DNA of 64,000 nt, from assembly GCF_902859595.1 (NCBI RefSeq), contig NZ_CADIJQ010000004.1:416107-480106 (forward strand), written 5' to 3'. Position numbers and translations under genes: made by a program. The notes under the pieces were generated by a model. That model had not been told where the DNA came from. It was given only the letters and a program-made list of their open reading frames with translations, and did no database searches. Shown here piece after piece: positions 27,841 to 37,005 of the stretch; the first letter of the stretch is position 1; every line of letters starts with the position of its first letter. The stretch comes from Achromobacter kerstersii (lineage in GTDB: Bacteria; Pseudomonadota; Gammaproteobacteria; Burkholderiales; Burkholderiaceae_B).

Positions 27841-28977
27841 ATGCGACTTTGGTACAAACTCAACATGTCTGAAATTAAGGCTATGGAACTGCCCGAGCTT
27901 ATCGAAAAAGCGGTCGAATTTACGAACGCTATGAAAGAAGAATTGGACGCGCGCTGGTATGCCGCGTCGGATATTGAGCTAAGCATCAGATGGCTGAGCA
28001 CGATGGACGTCGAGGCGACCGCGAGTGTGGAACCGTCACTGGAAATAGTCGAACAACATGTAGTTTCTCTGAGCTATGGACTGCTTGATTATCTGTACGC
28101 TGAGGCTCTCGAGTTCGCAAGATTTTCGAGAGCTCCGAACGGCGAAGATCACGTGCACGGCACGATTGCACCGCCTCAGCATATCGGTATTTTTGAAACA
28201 GCCGATCTCATGTTCATGGTCGGTCTGATGTTTGTCTTCTATCATGAGATTGGCCATCTGAACCAAGGGCACGGTTCCATTCGCGCGCTTTACGGCGACG
28301 ATCCAACTAACGGCCTCATCGATGATTTTGAGGAAGCGAAAGCTCGTCGAAAGGTGGGAGACGCTGCGGCGATCTCCCATGCCACCGAGTTTGCCGCTGA
28401 TTTTGAGGCCCAGGATTGGATGATGCGGCATCTCTCTGCCCTTTCAGGAGACGACGCTATACACCAGGCTTACCTCCAATGTGCGATGGTGAGCTGCATC
28501 ATGCTCTTATTTAATGGTGATCAGCCGGCACAGCTGGATTCTGAGCCGCTAGGCACACATCCTTATCCAGTGCTCAGAATGGATCTCTGGGTTCAGGTCT
28601 TCACGGAGAAACTTGCATTGCTCGCTCAACCGCTGCAGATTACCGAGGACCGAGCAAAGCTTGCGAAGCGCTTTTCCGATGCGGGCTTGATGGCCCTTAT
28701 GAGTTGGTTGACGCGGTACGAAAAGCTGGACAGCTCACCCCATAGTGACTTCTGCAAAGGCCTGCTTGCTCATCCGAATTTCTCGAGCTACATGAGGCAT
28801 GTGATCAGCACCTGGAGCCGTCACGACGAACAAGCTCGAGCCTCTCGTCGGTACGGCACGCCGATGGGCGTGATGTACTTCACGGACGAATTTAGGGCGC
28901 TTGTCGAGGCCGAGCCGAATCGGGATAGCTATTTAGCGCACATCAAACTGGCATCACAAGCCCTTGGTTCGGGCTGA
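27841..28977 (+). CDS. Zinc metallopeptidase, Lit-like
   Basis: A 378-residue protein with a zincin active site: FYHEIGHLNQGHG gives His135, Glu136 and His139, and ATEFAADFEAQ gives Glu183 as the probable third zinc ligand, with Asp187 four residues later. The spacing (HExxH...ExxxD) and the surrounding hydrophobic helix FMVGLMFVF resemble the U49/Lit peptidases that cleave elongation factor Tu during phage infection. ImmA/IrrE-type proteases are an alternative. It closes the defence-like cassette and ends just before a second transposon-end array. An ATG at 27865 is an alternative start. Confidence 0.7.
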   Translation: MRLWYKLNMSEIKAMELPELIEKAVEFTNAMKEELDARWYAASDIELSIRWLSTMDVEATASVEPSLEIVEQHVVSLSYGLLDYLYAEALEFARFSRAPNGEDHVHGTIAPPQHIGIFETADLMFMVGLMFVFYHEIGHLNQGHGSIRALYGDDPTNGLIDDFEEAKARRKVGDAAAISHATEFAADFEAQDWMMRHLSALSGDDAIHQAYLQCAMVSCIMLLFNGDQPAQLDSEPLGTHPYPVLRMDLWVQVFTEKLALLAQPLQITEDRAKLAKRFSDAGLMALMSWLTRYEKLDSSPHSDFCKGLLAHPNFSSYMRHVISTWSRHDEQARASRRYGTPMGVMYFTDEFRALVEAEPNRDSYLAHIKLASQALGSG

Positions 28978-29000
28978 TTGTCTGGGCGCAACTTCAGTGA

Positions 29001-29132
29001 TGTCGAAGTTCATTAAAGGTGAAAACTTGATTCCATTCAACTCAATGAGTTGGGGAAATTTGGTTCATCCACTTTGGACTCGCTGGTTCATTGAGCATGG
29101 CATTCTTTCCCAGAAAGTTCATTGATCTTGGG
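29001..29132 (+). repeat. Second transposon-end-like repeat array
   Basis: It begins TGTCGAAGTTCATTAAAG at 29001. Related TTCAT cores follow at about 29030, 29060 (TTTGGTTCATCCACTTTGG), 29083 and 29112 (AGTTCATTGATCTTGGG). Its outer TGTCGAA.TTCATT and inner TTTGGTTCA.. match the minus-strand end at 23040, in the opposite orientation. An element would extend to the right from 29001. No transposase gene is adjacent. Confidence 0.55.
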
Positions 29133-29346
29133 TGATGATTGGACCCATCACATCGCGAGGTCCCACATCCTAGTCCGCCTGGGCGACACTACAATTGCTA
29201 TGAGCTAGACGCGGCTAACGAACGACTGCCATCGGCCAGGAGCTGTCAGTCAGCCAAGCGGGAGAATTTAGCCAATCGCGTCCGCGTGATTGACCATCTC
29301 ACAATTGCACACTTCAGCGGAAGCGTTTCCAATTGATGACGGTCAT
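29133..29346. other. Short intergenic stretch
   Basis: Nothing recognised between the repeat array and the small membrane protein gene. Confidence 0.3.
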
Positions 29347-29652
29347 TCATCGATCAGAGCCTCTTGCACCAATCAGACCGCGCATTGCAATGGCCAGCAC
29401 CAAAAGCGCCAAGCCGGCGGCGGTCAGGGTTGCCGCCGTGTAGAAGCCGATCAGGGCCCAGTAAAGGAGGGGCTGCTCGGCGGCAAGGATGTCAGGTCCC
29501 TTGTGGTTGTTGAGCAACCCGGTGTGCAGGCTTTCCACCACTTCGGTCGCTCCCACAAAGCAACCCCAGCCGATCAAGGCCGCGACGGCGAGGGCCACCA
29601 TCGACTGTATGCATGGCCGTCGGCGGCTCGGGGCATCCGGACGGCCCGTCAC
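29347..29652 (-). CDS. Small two-helix membrane protein
   Basis: A 101-residue protein with two clear membrane helices (SMVALAVAALIGWGCFVGA and YWALIGFYTAATLTAAGLAL), a short loop between them and a basic tail. It has the character of a real inner-membrane protein, but no family is recognised. No strong ribosome-binding site was found; a start at 29601 would remove the basic N-terminus. Confidence 0.55.
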   Translation of the reverse strand: MTGRPDAPSRRRPCIQSMVALAVAALIGWGCFVGATEVVESLHTGLLNNHKGPDILAAEQPLLYWALIGFYTAATLTAAGLALLVLAIAMRGLIGARGSDR

Positions 29653-30208
29653 GTGCTCACTGCGTTGGTAAACGTCACGAGGAAGATGGTTCGGGGCGAT
29701 GTCTTAGGCATGGCAGTTCGCTGATGCTGGCGGGAAAAACGACTTTACTCGAAAGCCCTCTTTTGGATTTAGCGCCCGGCTACTTCGGGCACTTCTCGAT
29801 GGCCCGACAGCCGGCTACAGTCGGCCAATTCCGGACGGCAGCCCGCCGCCACCAGCCCAAGCTCGAAGAAAGAAGCAGCGACTGTGAAACAGCTTGTGCG
29901 GCGGAAACTGGGGGGTGTTGTCCTCAACGTTGAGCACCGAACTGCCTTCGCAGGCCAAGCGAAAGGAAGTGCCGGGGCTCTGAACAAGCGTACGAGGAAG
30001 ACTCTCAGTTACGTCTCTCTCCCAGCACGACGATTTCGCCAATCCGCGGCAAAGATCGATTGAATCCACACTTGTAAGCCAAAGGCTGCAAAGGCATCGG
30101 GCAAGAGTCCGGCCACTGGGCGCTGACGCGAGGCAAAGCTAGGAGACAATGATATGGACACGCCCATAGACGTCGAGGCCACGACGGAGATCCCACATCC
30201 CCGTAGCG
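29653..30208. other. Gene-poor stretch
   Basis: More than 500 bases with overlapping chance frames on both strands. Nothing is recognised and no clear terminator is seen for the long minus-strand cluster that ends at 30209. Confidence 0.35.
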
Positions 30209-31309
30209 CTAACGAAGGCCACTCCCTTGCGATATAACAGACGCAACATCCTCGACAGTTCGCCCTACACCGCTTGCGATTCCTTCAATATTAAGGCCGA
30301 GTGTCCCCGCAAGTCCGCCAGCAATCCGCATAGACATATCCTCGTCAACCTCAAGCGCCGGAGCCTCTAGCGGCCCCTTAAGCCTGAAATCGAATGCAGC
30401 CTTGCCGTTACGATCCTCCAACGCTAACAAGGCTGCTCGTTGGGCGATAGACAGCAACCCGTCGTCCGCCAGCTTTAGATGACTTAGCGTCAGTCGGCCA
30501 TGACCATCAATTTGACGCTTTACCGCGCCAGCGTGTAAGACTAGCTCAATACGGCCCCCATCAAAGCTCAACTGGGAACCTCTTTGCAGGTAAGGCGAAA
30601 AATAGTGAATGGGTACGTCTAGAAGTTGAAGCTGCATATCGACATCGAGGGTGTCTAAGCCAAGCCACCCCTTCTGAATCCATTTCCCCCCGGGAGATCC
30701 TGGGAAATTTCCCGTTGCATTGAACCGAGCATGCGGTCGCTTGCTCGCGTGTACATTTTTAGAATAAGTCAGTGGACCTATCTCAACCTGAACGCCCGTC
30801 AAAGGGATGTGATGGGGATGGTGACTAACTTGACTGTCATAGAACTGGATCGTTCCGTCGACAAATGCAAGACGATCAATGCGGATTTGCGTTGGCATGA
30901 AAGTTCGTGATGAGCTTGAGTCCTGAGCGTCAGCCCCCAACGGCAGCAGTATGAGATCGCCCTTCGACTCTCTCCATACAACCAAGTCAAAGCGCGAGAC
31001 AGTTACTTCAGATAGTTCAACGCGACGTTGAAAAAGTGCCAGCCAACTCGGCCGGATGTCGATCGATTCCGCTTTGAATGCATGTTTCTCGGGCGCACCC
31101 CGTGCGGGCTTGATCAAGACATCATTCAGCAACACGCGATTCCAGCTCACGCTTACGTCGCGCACCGAGCCATCTTGACCAACCAGCAGCCTTACCGAAT
31201 CTTTGATTTCATGCACCGCTATGGTGATCGCCAGCCCCCCAAAGCCCAACAGCGAAAGGAGCACGGCAGCAATAACATGGCGAGCTCGTGGAGAGGGTAA
31301 GCCTCTCAT
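30209..31309 (-). CDS. AsmA-like/DUF748 envelope protein
   Basis: A 366-residue protein with one N-terminal membrane helix (HVIAAVLLSLLGFGGLAITI) and a periplasmic repeat-rich part. It shows DUF748/AsmA-type features: VSWNRVLLNDVLIKPARG, RIDRLAFVDGTIQFYDSQV, a beta-groove-like alternation throughout, and a late KGPLEAPALEVDEDMSMRIA stretch. AsmA-like proteins form periplasmic bridges for lipid traffic, so a role in envelope homeostasis is plausible. The ATG at 31309 has GGAG upstream; a GTG at 31342 would add 11 residues. It is the last gene of a six-gene minus-strand cluster. Confidence 0.75.
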   Translation of the reverse strand: MRGLPSPRARHVIAAVLLSLLGFGGLAITIAVHEIKDSVRLLVGQDGSVRDVSVSWNRVLLNDVLIKPARGAPEKHAFKAESIDIRPSWLALFQRRVELSEVTVSRFDLVVWRESKGDLILLPLGADAQDSSSSRTFMPTQIRIDRLAFVDGTIQFYDSQVSHHPHHIPLTGVQVEIGPLTYSKNVHASKRPHARFNATGNFPGSPGGKWIQKGWLGLDTLDVDMQLQLLDVPIHYFSPYLQRGSQLSFDGGRIELVLHAGAVKRQIDGHGRLTLSHLKLADDGLLSIAQRAALLALEDRNGKAAFDFRLKGPLEAPALEVDEDMSMRIAGGLAGTLGLNIEGIASGVGRTVEDVASVISQGSGLR

Positions 31310-31482
31310 CTGTTGATCTCCGTTGGGCTTGCGTTTAGGCACTTCCGTTTGAGGCTCAAGATCGGCGTGTACGGAGATATGCTCGGGTCCGGGCGCTCAC
31401 TGGCCGGAGCACAATGGTACGTCGGGTGGCACGACAGATTGCAAAAAGGTCGGCGTGCAATATTGCTGCGACAGATTTTTAT

Positions 31483-32238
31483 TCAAGGAGATATTTGTGC
31501 GAGCGCCCGACGTATAGGAGCGTCGGAAACCTGTATAGGGCCGTGGAAGGGTATATCCATGTCGAGCACAAGATATACGGACGAAGCGATTAGAAAAGAT
31601 GCGACAACAAGCATTCCCACCACCACTCTATTTTTTGGTGCGCGATAACCGAACGTCGCAAATATAAGCGTCATCCAAGCAGCCAGCATTCCAATCAAAG
31701 GCCCGGGAATTGCGCCGTCTGATTGCTCGAGGATCTTCCAACGTTGGGCGACCAGCGCATGGTACTGCTGCCTAATTTCTCCCAACATCGCCTCATGAAG
31801 CCGGTCATCAGGCTTGATCACATTTAACGCGATACCCACCTTATCGAGATGCTCACTAACCTCGGACTTAAGATGAAGTCTTCCTCTATCGTCCCAATAA
31901 GGATTCGCGACCGCCTGCTCCACATAGGTAACCAAGTGCGCTTTCGCAACTTCCGCAGGCGGGCCGTACGTCCGAAGTGTTCGCTCAAAAATGATCAAAC
32001 CGGTAGCGTAGGCATGTACATCGCTGTCTATAGACGCGAAGGTGTTCTTTGCCGAGTTAATCATCAAGCCAAAGACTAGCGAGGTCATGACCACAAATAC
32101 GTTTGCTACGAGCCGAATAATATTGTTGGTTTCGTCATTCCGATGATGGGGTGCGAGCACCGGATATAGATACATCATCGACAGCGCAGCCGCCAACGTA
32201 CTGAAGAATATAGCTACGCCGATCCAGAATACTTCCAT
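31483..32238 (-). CDS. DUF4239 membrane protein
   Basis: A 251-residue protein with helices at about 5-27, 42-60, 182-200 and 208-226, and a soluble middle region. The layout and the motif VMTSLVFGLMINSAKNTF match DUF4239, a bestrophin-like membrane family of unknown transport activity. It lies between a lipoprotein gene and the AsmA-like gene in the same direction. Confidence 0.75.
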   Translation of the reverse strand: MEVFWIGVAIFFSTLAAALSMMYLYPVLAPHHRNDETNNIIRLVANVFVVMTSLVFGLMINSAKNTFASIDSDVHAYATGLIIFERTLRTYGPPAEVAKAHLVTYVEQAVANPYWDDRGRLHLKSEVSEHLDKVGIALNVIKPDDRLHEAMLGEIRQQYHALVAQRWKILEQSDGAIPGPLIGMLAAWMTLIFATFGYRAPKNRVVVGMLVVASFLIASSVYLVLDMDIPFHGPIQVSDAPIRRALAQISP

Positions 32239-32357
32239 CCGAACACACTCGTGAGCGATTAATCAAACCTGACCATGCGCAGCGCAGGCATTTTCGCAAT
32301 CCCACAGGATTAAACTGACCGGGGCCTACGTTTCAAGTCCGCAGGTCCCCCGAGACC
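32239..32357. other. Spacer inside the envelope cluster
   Basis: A 119-base spacer between the lipoprotein and the DUF4239 gene. It is long enough for a separate promoter, though none is clear. Confidence 0.3.
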
Positions 32358-32708
32358 TCACGGAATTTTTGCTGTAATGAATGCGACTTCGTGCTGGTGG
32401 CCGGGGTACTGACCATTCATCCAAGACGAAAACTCCTGCTTGGAAACTCGATGATGATAAGCATCATAAAGCCACAGCAAAAACTCGTCAGTTTGCGCTT
32501 CTGAGTCAAGTGGCACTCGCTTATATGTCGGATCAGCTTTGATGTCGGAGATCAGCCGATCACGCCATGCGACAAAAGATTTATCTTGCTCCATTGCAAC
32601 GAACTTCTGTTCCTTGCGGGAGTCCGCAGCACAACCTTGAAGCAGCGTCATTGAGAGCGCTACGGAGGCGGCGAGAGTAATGCACGTGCGACGCAGTCGT
32701 AGATTCAT
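32358..32708 (-). CDS. Small lipoprotein
   Basis: A 116-residue protein with a lipoprotein signal (ITLAASVALSMTLLQGCAAD, lipobox LQGC). The mature part is soluble and charged, with a repeated aromatic pattern (FVAWRDRLISDIKADPTYKR, FLLWLYDAYHHR). AGGA precedes the ATG at 32708 and the signal peptide starts there, so I rejected the longer frame from 32738. Function unknown. Confidence 0.7.
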   Translation of the reverse strand: MNLRLRRTCITLAASVALSMTLLQGCAADSRKEQKFVAMEQDKSFVAWRDRLISDIKADPTYKRVPLDSEAQTDEFLLWLYDAYHHRVSKQEFSSWMNGQYPGHQHEVAFITAKIP

Positions 32709-32820
32709 CAGTTTTCCTGAATTTGTGGTGTTGGCCAAAAGCGGCAGAAAAATCGAATCAAGTCACCCCATCTCACCTAAGCAAGAGTGCTTGCCCGCGG
32801 CATTGCGGATACGTGTCAAA

Positions 32821-33825
32821 TTAGCTTGCCTTAATTATGACTCCTGGAACTCCACGTCGGATATCGTAGGAAAAACTATCTCCACCTCGCGACTCGCGCG
32901 CTCGATCGGTATATCGCCCTTTCGCCCGGTATTCCATAGGCGAACCGGCGCCGGTAAGCGCTCCCAATGAGAAAAGATACTCCGGCAGATATCCCGAGAA
33001 AAGTACGCGGTAGTCCAAAGGAAGGCCAGGGACGATTCGGTCCGCCAACTGGTAAACAAGCGTAGTGCAATTCGCGGTGATCGTATTGTAGAAGCGCGGT
33101 TTCTTTAGCAACGAATTTGCGGTGTCGACATAAGCGAGGAACAGCGCGGATGCTGCATGTTGCTCCATTGCCACCCGGTATATGTAGCCGTCTTCCCCGC
33201 GAACGTTGGTCCTGACCTTAATACTGTCCTGTTCAGTAGATGCCAATACTGATAGTTCGTACTGCCTGAAGAATCCGCCAATCTCTGAGAATTTATCACC
33301 GTATTTACGTCGTATTTCGACGGAAAAAACTGCGTACTCCCCACCCTCAAAACCAAACGACACCATTGCATGGGCAATCGCGGGCCTCCCCCAGTAAGAC
33401 AGAATCAAGTCCACAGAAGCGAGGCGCGAAAGATCATACTCACGGGATACCCAATGCGGATCGAATTCGTCCGAAGACACCCACTTGAAATCTCGAACAT
33501 TGTGCAAGCGGACGAGACCGTCAACATGTGATCCATATGTTTGACGCGAGACTTCGGGCATCCATGCGCGATCATTTAGCGGCCGGACCAAGAAAAACCA
33601 CCACGACAGTAGCAGTCCAAACATCCCCCCGAACAGCCAAAGGCACGATGAAACTCCGAGGAGAAAACCGACAAGCATCGTCGCGGATAGCACCAACCAC
33701 AAGGCAGGGAGCGCCCAGCGCAGCTTTCCCGCCGCAGAGCACTTGAACCAAAGCGCCATTGCGCCCCAAGTCGCGCTGACGCCAAGGAGAACCACCGCCA
33801 GGAAGGTCATCATGACTGCTGCCAC
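32821..33825 (-). CDS. DUF4105 (Lnb-like) membrane-anchored protein
   Basis: A 334-residue protein with three N-terminal membrane helices (residues 5-85) and a periplasmic DUF4105 domain. The domain carries HAMVSFGFEGGEYAVFSVEI with the expected His, and RFYNTITANCTTLVYQL with the expected Cys, the pair of a papain/NlpC-like fold. The start is a GTG at 33825; ATGs at 33813 and 33810 are close alternatives. The substrate is unknown, perhaps a lipid or peptidoglycan acyl group. Confidence 0.78.
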   Translation of the reverse strand: MAAVMMTFLAVVLLGVSATWGAMALWFKCSAAGKLRWALPALWLVLSATMLVGFLLGVSSCLWLFGGMFGLLLSWWFFLVRPLNDRAWMPEVSRQTYGSHVDGLVRLHNVRDFKWVSSDEFDPHWVSREYDLSRLASVDLILSYWGRPAIAHAMVSFGFEGGEYAVFSVEIRRKYGDKFSEIGGFFRQYELSVLASTEQDSIKVRTNVRGEDGYIYRVAMEQHAASALFLAYVDTANSLLKKPRFYNTITANCTTLVYQLADRIVPGLPLDYRVLFSGYLPEYLFSLGALTGAGSPMEYRAKGRYTDRARESRGGDSFSYDIRRGVPGVIIKAS

Positions 33826-33856
33826 TCTCTGACGTCGCGTGCAAGCGGAACGTAGA

Positions 33857-34261
33857 CTACTGATCTAGAGGGCCGCAATAGAGTTCTCCTTCCTTGCACT
33901 CAAGATATCCACGCAAGCTTCTCATCCGCGTACGCGTATGGTCCTCAAGGCACATACTCAGCACCATGGCGTTGGCGCTACCGCCCTCCGATTTCAGCGC
34001 CTGAAAACTGCACTCACTATCCCGAAACTTGATCCATTCTCGCTGAGCGGCAACAAGCTTCCGTTCGGCCTCCGGGTCATCCTTAAGCGATTTCGTGAGT
34101 GCGTGATACAGCCGATTCAACTCTGCGTCTGCCCGATGCATGCTCTGAGTGGCACACTCATTAAGCGATGCCTGGCTGGTGGCGTTTTCACACGGCGGCG
34201 AAGAATGCGCGATACCAGTCATGAAGGTGCCGGCTATTGCGACGAGGAAAGCAGACTTCAT
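33857..34261 (-). CDS. LprI/DUF1311-like secreted protein
   Basis: A 134-residue exported protein with a signal peptide (MKSAFLVAIAGTFMTGIAHS) and a DUF1311 domain: CENATSQASLNECATQSMHR, AELNRLYHALTKSL, LVAAQREWIKFRDSECSF and a final Cys-rich end. The family includes LprI lysozyme inhibitors. GAGGGAA sits 6 bases before the ATG at 34261. The gene starts 10 bases after the stop of the preceding gene, so they form one transcript. Confidence 0.82.
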   Translation of the reverse strand: MKSAFLVAIAGTFMTGIAHSSPPCENATSQASLNECATQSMHRADAELNRLYHALTKSLKDDPEAERKLVAAQREWIKFRDSECSFQALKSEGGSANAMVLSMCLEDHTRTRMRSLRGYLECKEGELYCGPLDQ

Positions 34262-34271
34262 ATGGATTCCC

Positions 34272-35651
34272 TCAGATCGTTTGTTCATTACGTTTGACAG
34301 CTTCGCGATCTTGCTTACGCCATCCCGTCTTCATCGACGAAATTTGGCGAAGAGCAGATTGCGACACCTTCCACCATCCGGATGGCCGCGGATCAGCCAA
34401 CATGCTGAGGGCCCTCGCATAATCCAGAGTCAGCCCAGGGGTCCAAGCCATCGTGAGCGCACGCTTCCGGATTTGCGCAGCAACCCAAAGCTCCGGTGTT
34501 ATCAGAAGACGCAGCAAAACCATCCAGCCAGCATTAGCCCCATGTAAGCGACCAATCGCCCCATCGAGTGCTGCGTCCAACGCGTTCGATACGGAGCTGG
34601 AGCAATTTCGATACGTCAAATTATAGGTAGCAGTTTGGCGATACTCTTCCCAAAATGCTTGCAGCTTCTCGGGATCGTAGTTGCGTATGCGAACCTGAAC
34701 GGTCGAAGGGCACCACGCTTTGGACTCGGTAGAATAGTCAGGTTGAAAAATACCAGGGACATTATTTTCCGGTGTCGCGCGCAGCAGTGCACCGAACTGC
34801 TCCGGCGAACGGTCGATTTCTACGCCAGGATAAAGACTGATATAGATGCCTTCCGGTGATTCAAGTGCAGCATGCCCGGTAGAAACCACACCGTTTATAT
34901 CAACGGCCGCGATGTAGCGATCCACAATGGGGTAATTGCGAGTTTCATCCTTAGCGGATCCAGACGGGGTCCACACGTGCACAGTTAACGCTTTCTCAGA
35001 CGACGCGGGTGGCCCATCGAAAGTGGTCGGACTAATGTCTGCCTGAAGCGTCGTGGGCATGAAGCTCGGCCTAGGGTTATCCGAAAGCCCTGGATTTGAC
35101 TCCAAACTGCGCACTCGCCGCGCGAGAGACCATAGCTTTAGTCCAGAAAAGCTGAGAAACAGGCCAAGGCAGTACGGAACTGTGCCGACATAATTTGTCG
35201 GGTACGGCTGAAAGAAGAAAATTGCCAGCAGGATTTCAACAATCCCTGAGAAAAAAACTATGCGCCAACGCTCATATCTGACGACATATGACGCGATGCA
35301 TTGCATCAGGCCTTCTATCAAAAAGAGCGCGCCAAAAATCATCGATAGTACGAAATGCCCGTGATGATGGCCGGCGAAAATTAGGGATCCAGCAATCAGG
35401 ACAAAGACGCCCTTGACATAGCGCAGAACCTTCTGCCCACCCACTCCCGATTGCGCGACAAGCAAAGTGGATATGCCTTCGATAACGAAAAGTGCAGCGA
35501 AGAATTCCAGCGGGAAATACAGCGCATTGTCTAATGCATCAACGAAAACAAGAATTCCGCTAATTATAAAAATCCACCCTAAGGCCGCTAGGGCCGCCGC
35601 GCGCTTGCGCAGATACTCGACTCCAAGCAAAAGCAGTACAAGGCTTGGCAT
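34272..35651 (-). CDS. HdeD-like membrane protein fused to a papain-like domain
   Basis: A 459-residue protein. The first 190 residues are six or so membrane helices of the DUF308/HdeD type (GWIFIISGILVFVDALDN, FGALFLIEGLMQCIASYVV). After a linker, residues 225-400 form a periplasmic DUF4105-like domain with a candidate catalytic His (VSTGHAALESPEG) and Cys (YNLTYRNCSSSVSNAL). GGAG lies 6 bases before the ATG. It is the first gene of the envelope cluster, and its partner DUF4105 protein is encoded two genes downstream. A role in acid or envelope stress is inferred from HdeD. Confidence 0.78.
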   Translation of the reverse strand: MPSLVLLLLGVEYLRKRAAALAALGWIFIISGILVFVDALDNALYFPLEFFAALFVIEGISTLLVAQSGVGGQKVLRYVKGVFVLIAGSLIFAGHHHGHFVLSMIFGALFLIEGLMQCIASYVVRYERWRIVFFSGIVEILLAIFFFQPYPTNYVGTVPYCLGLFLSFSGLKLWSLARRVRSLESNPGLSDNPRPSFMPTTLQADISPTTFDGPPASSEKALTVHVWTPSGSAKDETRNYPIVDRYIAAVDINGVVSTGHAALESPEGIYISLYPGVEIDRSPEQFGALLRATPENNVPGIFQPDYSTESKAWCPSTVQVRIRNYDPEKLQAFWEEYRQTATYNLTYRNCSSSVSNALDAALDGAIGRLHGANAGWMVLLRLLITPELWVAAQIRKRALTMAWTPGLTLDYARALSMLADPRPSGWWKVSQSALRQISSMKTGWRKQDREAVKRNEQTI

Positions 35652-35884
35652 TATTGACTCCGAGTTGTCGCGTTGTGCGTTTTGGTAATTTTATTCATGC
35701 TGTGGATCTAAAGAAATTATCTGTAAGTCCATGCGTGGGCACCAACTAGAGACGCCCGCCATGATCGCGATCTTCGAAGTTATTCCCCTCGGCGACTCAC
35801 GGCGCAAATCGGACGCTTGCACTTTCCCTACGGTGTGAATCGAATCTGCAGTCCGAAGGTGGGGCAGCATGCCGCTTTCAACCC
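35652..35884. other. Spacer between AraC gene and envelope cluster
   Basis: About 230 bases. It contains the promoter region of the envelope cluster. No gene is supported. Confidence 0.35.
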
Positions 35885-36781
35885 TCACTCACCCAGTAGT
35901 AGTCGCTTTACGTCTCTCTGTGGAGGCGCCCCGAACAGGCGACTATATTCGCGGCTGAACTGCGACACGCTTTCATAGCCCACACGTAAACCCGCTTCGC
36001 CAGCGTCAAGCCTTTGATTGAGCATGAGTCTGCGAGCCTCTTGCAGACGAAGTTGTTTCTGATACTGAAGCGGGCTCATCCCCGAAATCTTGCGGAAGTG
36101 CTGCCGAAACGTTGACGGACTCATGTGGGCCTGAACGGCCAACTCCTCCATTCCGAGCGCGAGATGGAAGTTGTCCTTGAGCCAAGTCATGATTCTTGCG
36201 ATCGCCTGGCTTGGCGATCCTGCCGCTACGATGTGCTGCAGATAGGGGCCATGCGGACCGGCAAGCAAGCGCGCCGTAATTTCGCGCCGAATGAGGGGTA
36301 CCAAGGTGGACGTGAGCGCAGGCTCAGCTGTCACACTCAGCAGTCGAGTCAGTGCGTTCAGCACATGTCCGTCGACGGGCGCAAGCGAAATTGGACGATA
36401 GGCGAGTTCCCGGGGTGGGCTCGGCAAATCCATTTCACTAGCTAGCTGGATGATTTCCCCCTCGTCCAATGCAAGTGTTAGGCCGAGGTAAGGCATAGCC
36501 TTGGTCGCACGGGAGACATGCGCCATAACGGGAAGGTCAACAGTAGTCAACAGCGTATGGCCAGACCCGAGCTCAAATATCTCTTGTCCCAGGATGACCT
36601 GCTTTCCACCTTGTGCGATAACTGCGATGCCAAGCGTATAGATACAGGGCATCGGGATCGTTGGTTCACTGCGACGATACGCCGCGAGACCTTGAACACC
36701 GTTGACGAAATCGCCGTCAGTTTTTGCCAGTTGAGCAATGGCTTGAGTTAACGGTGTAAGCATGGTATCCGCCATCGGCAT
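35885..36781 (-). CDS. AraC family regulator with AraC_N domain
   Basis: A 298-residue regulator. The N-terminal half matches the AraC_N family (CIYTLGIAVIAQGGKQVILG, LLTTVDLPVMAHVSRAT). The C-terminal 100 residues hold the paired helix-turn-helix (LGMEELAVQAHMSPSTFRQH, then GLRVGYESVSQFSREYSRLF). It is divergent from paoA across 224 bases, the usual arrangement for control of the oxidoreductase operon. The likely inducer is an aldehyde or aromatic compound. Confidence 0.85.
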   Translation of the reverse strand: MPMADTMLTPLTQAIAQLAKTDGDFVNGVQGLAAYRRSEPTIPMPCIYTLGIAVIAQGGKQVILGQEIFELGSGHTLLTTVDLPVMAHVSRATKAMPYLGLTLALDEGEIIQLASEMDLPSPPRELAYRPISLAPVDGHVLNALTRLLSVTAEPALTSTLVPLIRREITARLLAGPHGPYLQHIVAAGSPSQAIARIMTWLKDNFHLALGMEELAVQAHMSPSTFRQHFRKISGMSPLQYQKQLRLQEARRLMLNQRLDAGEAGLRVGYESVSQFSREYSRLFGAPPQRDVKRLLLGE

Positions 36782-37005
36782 GGGTCCAACAAGATATTTT
36801 TCTACGAACCGCTAGGTAGACGAGCGGAAATACTAACACCACGTACGCCGCAGCAACTCCGCCATCGAAGAATGTTCGTTGAATCAGGCAATGATAGGCG
36901 CGAAATGGGCAATCGACTTTCAATTCGGGAACGTAGAATTTTCCGAATGTTCGGCTGGCTTTCGCGCTTGTCGTCCAGGCGTCCAGAATCCAAAGGAAAT
37001 ACAAG
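36782..37005. promoter_or_regulatory. Divergent regulator/pao promoter region
   Basis: The shared region between the AraC gene and paoA. It should carry the AraC binding sites. The 3' end has the paoA ribosome-binding site AAGGAAA. No exact operator repeat was identified by eye. Confidence 0.45.
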
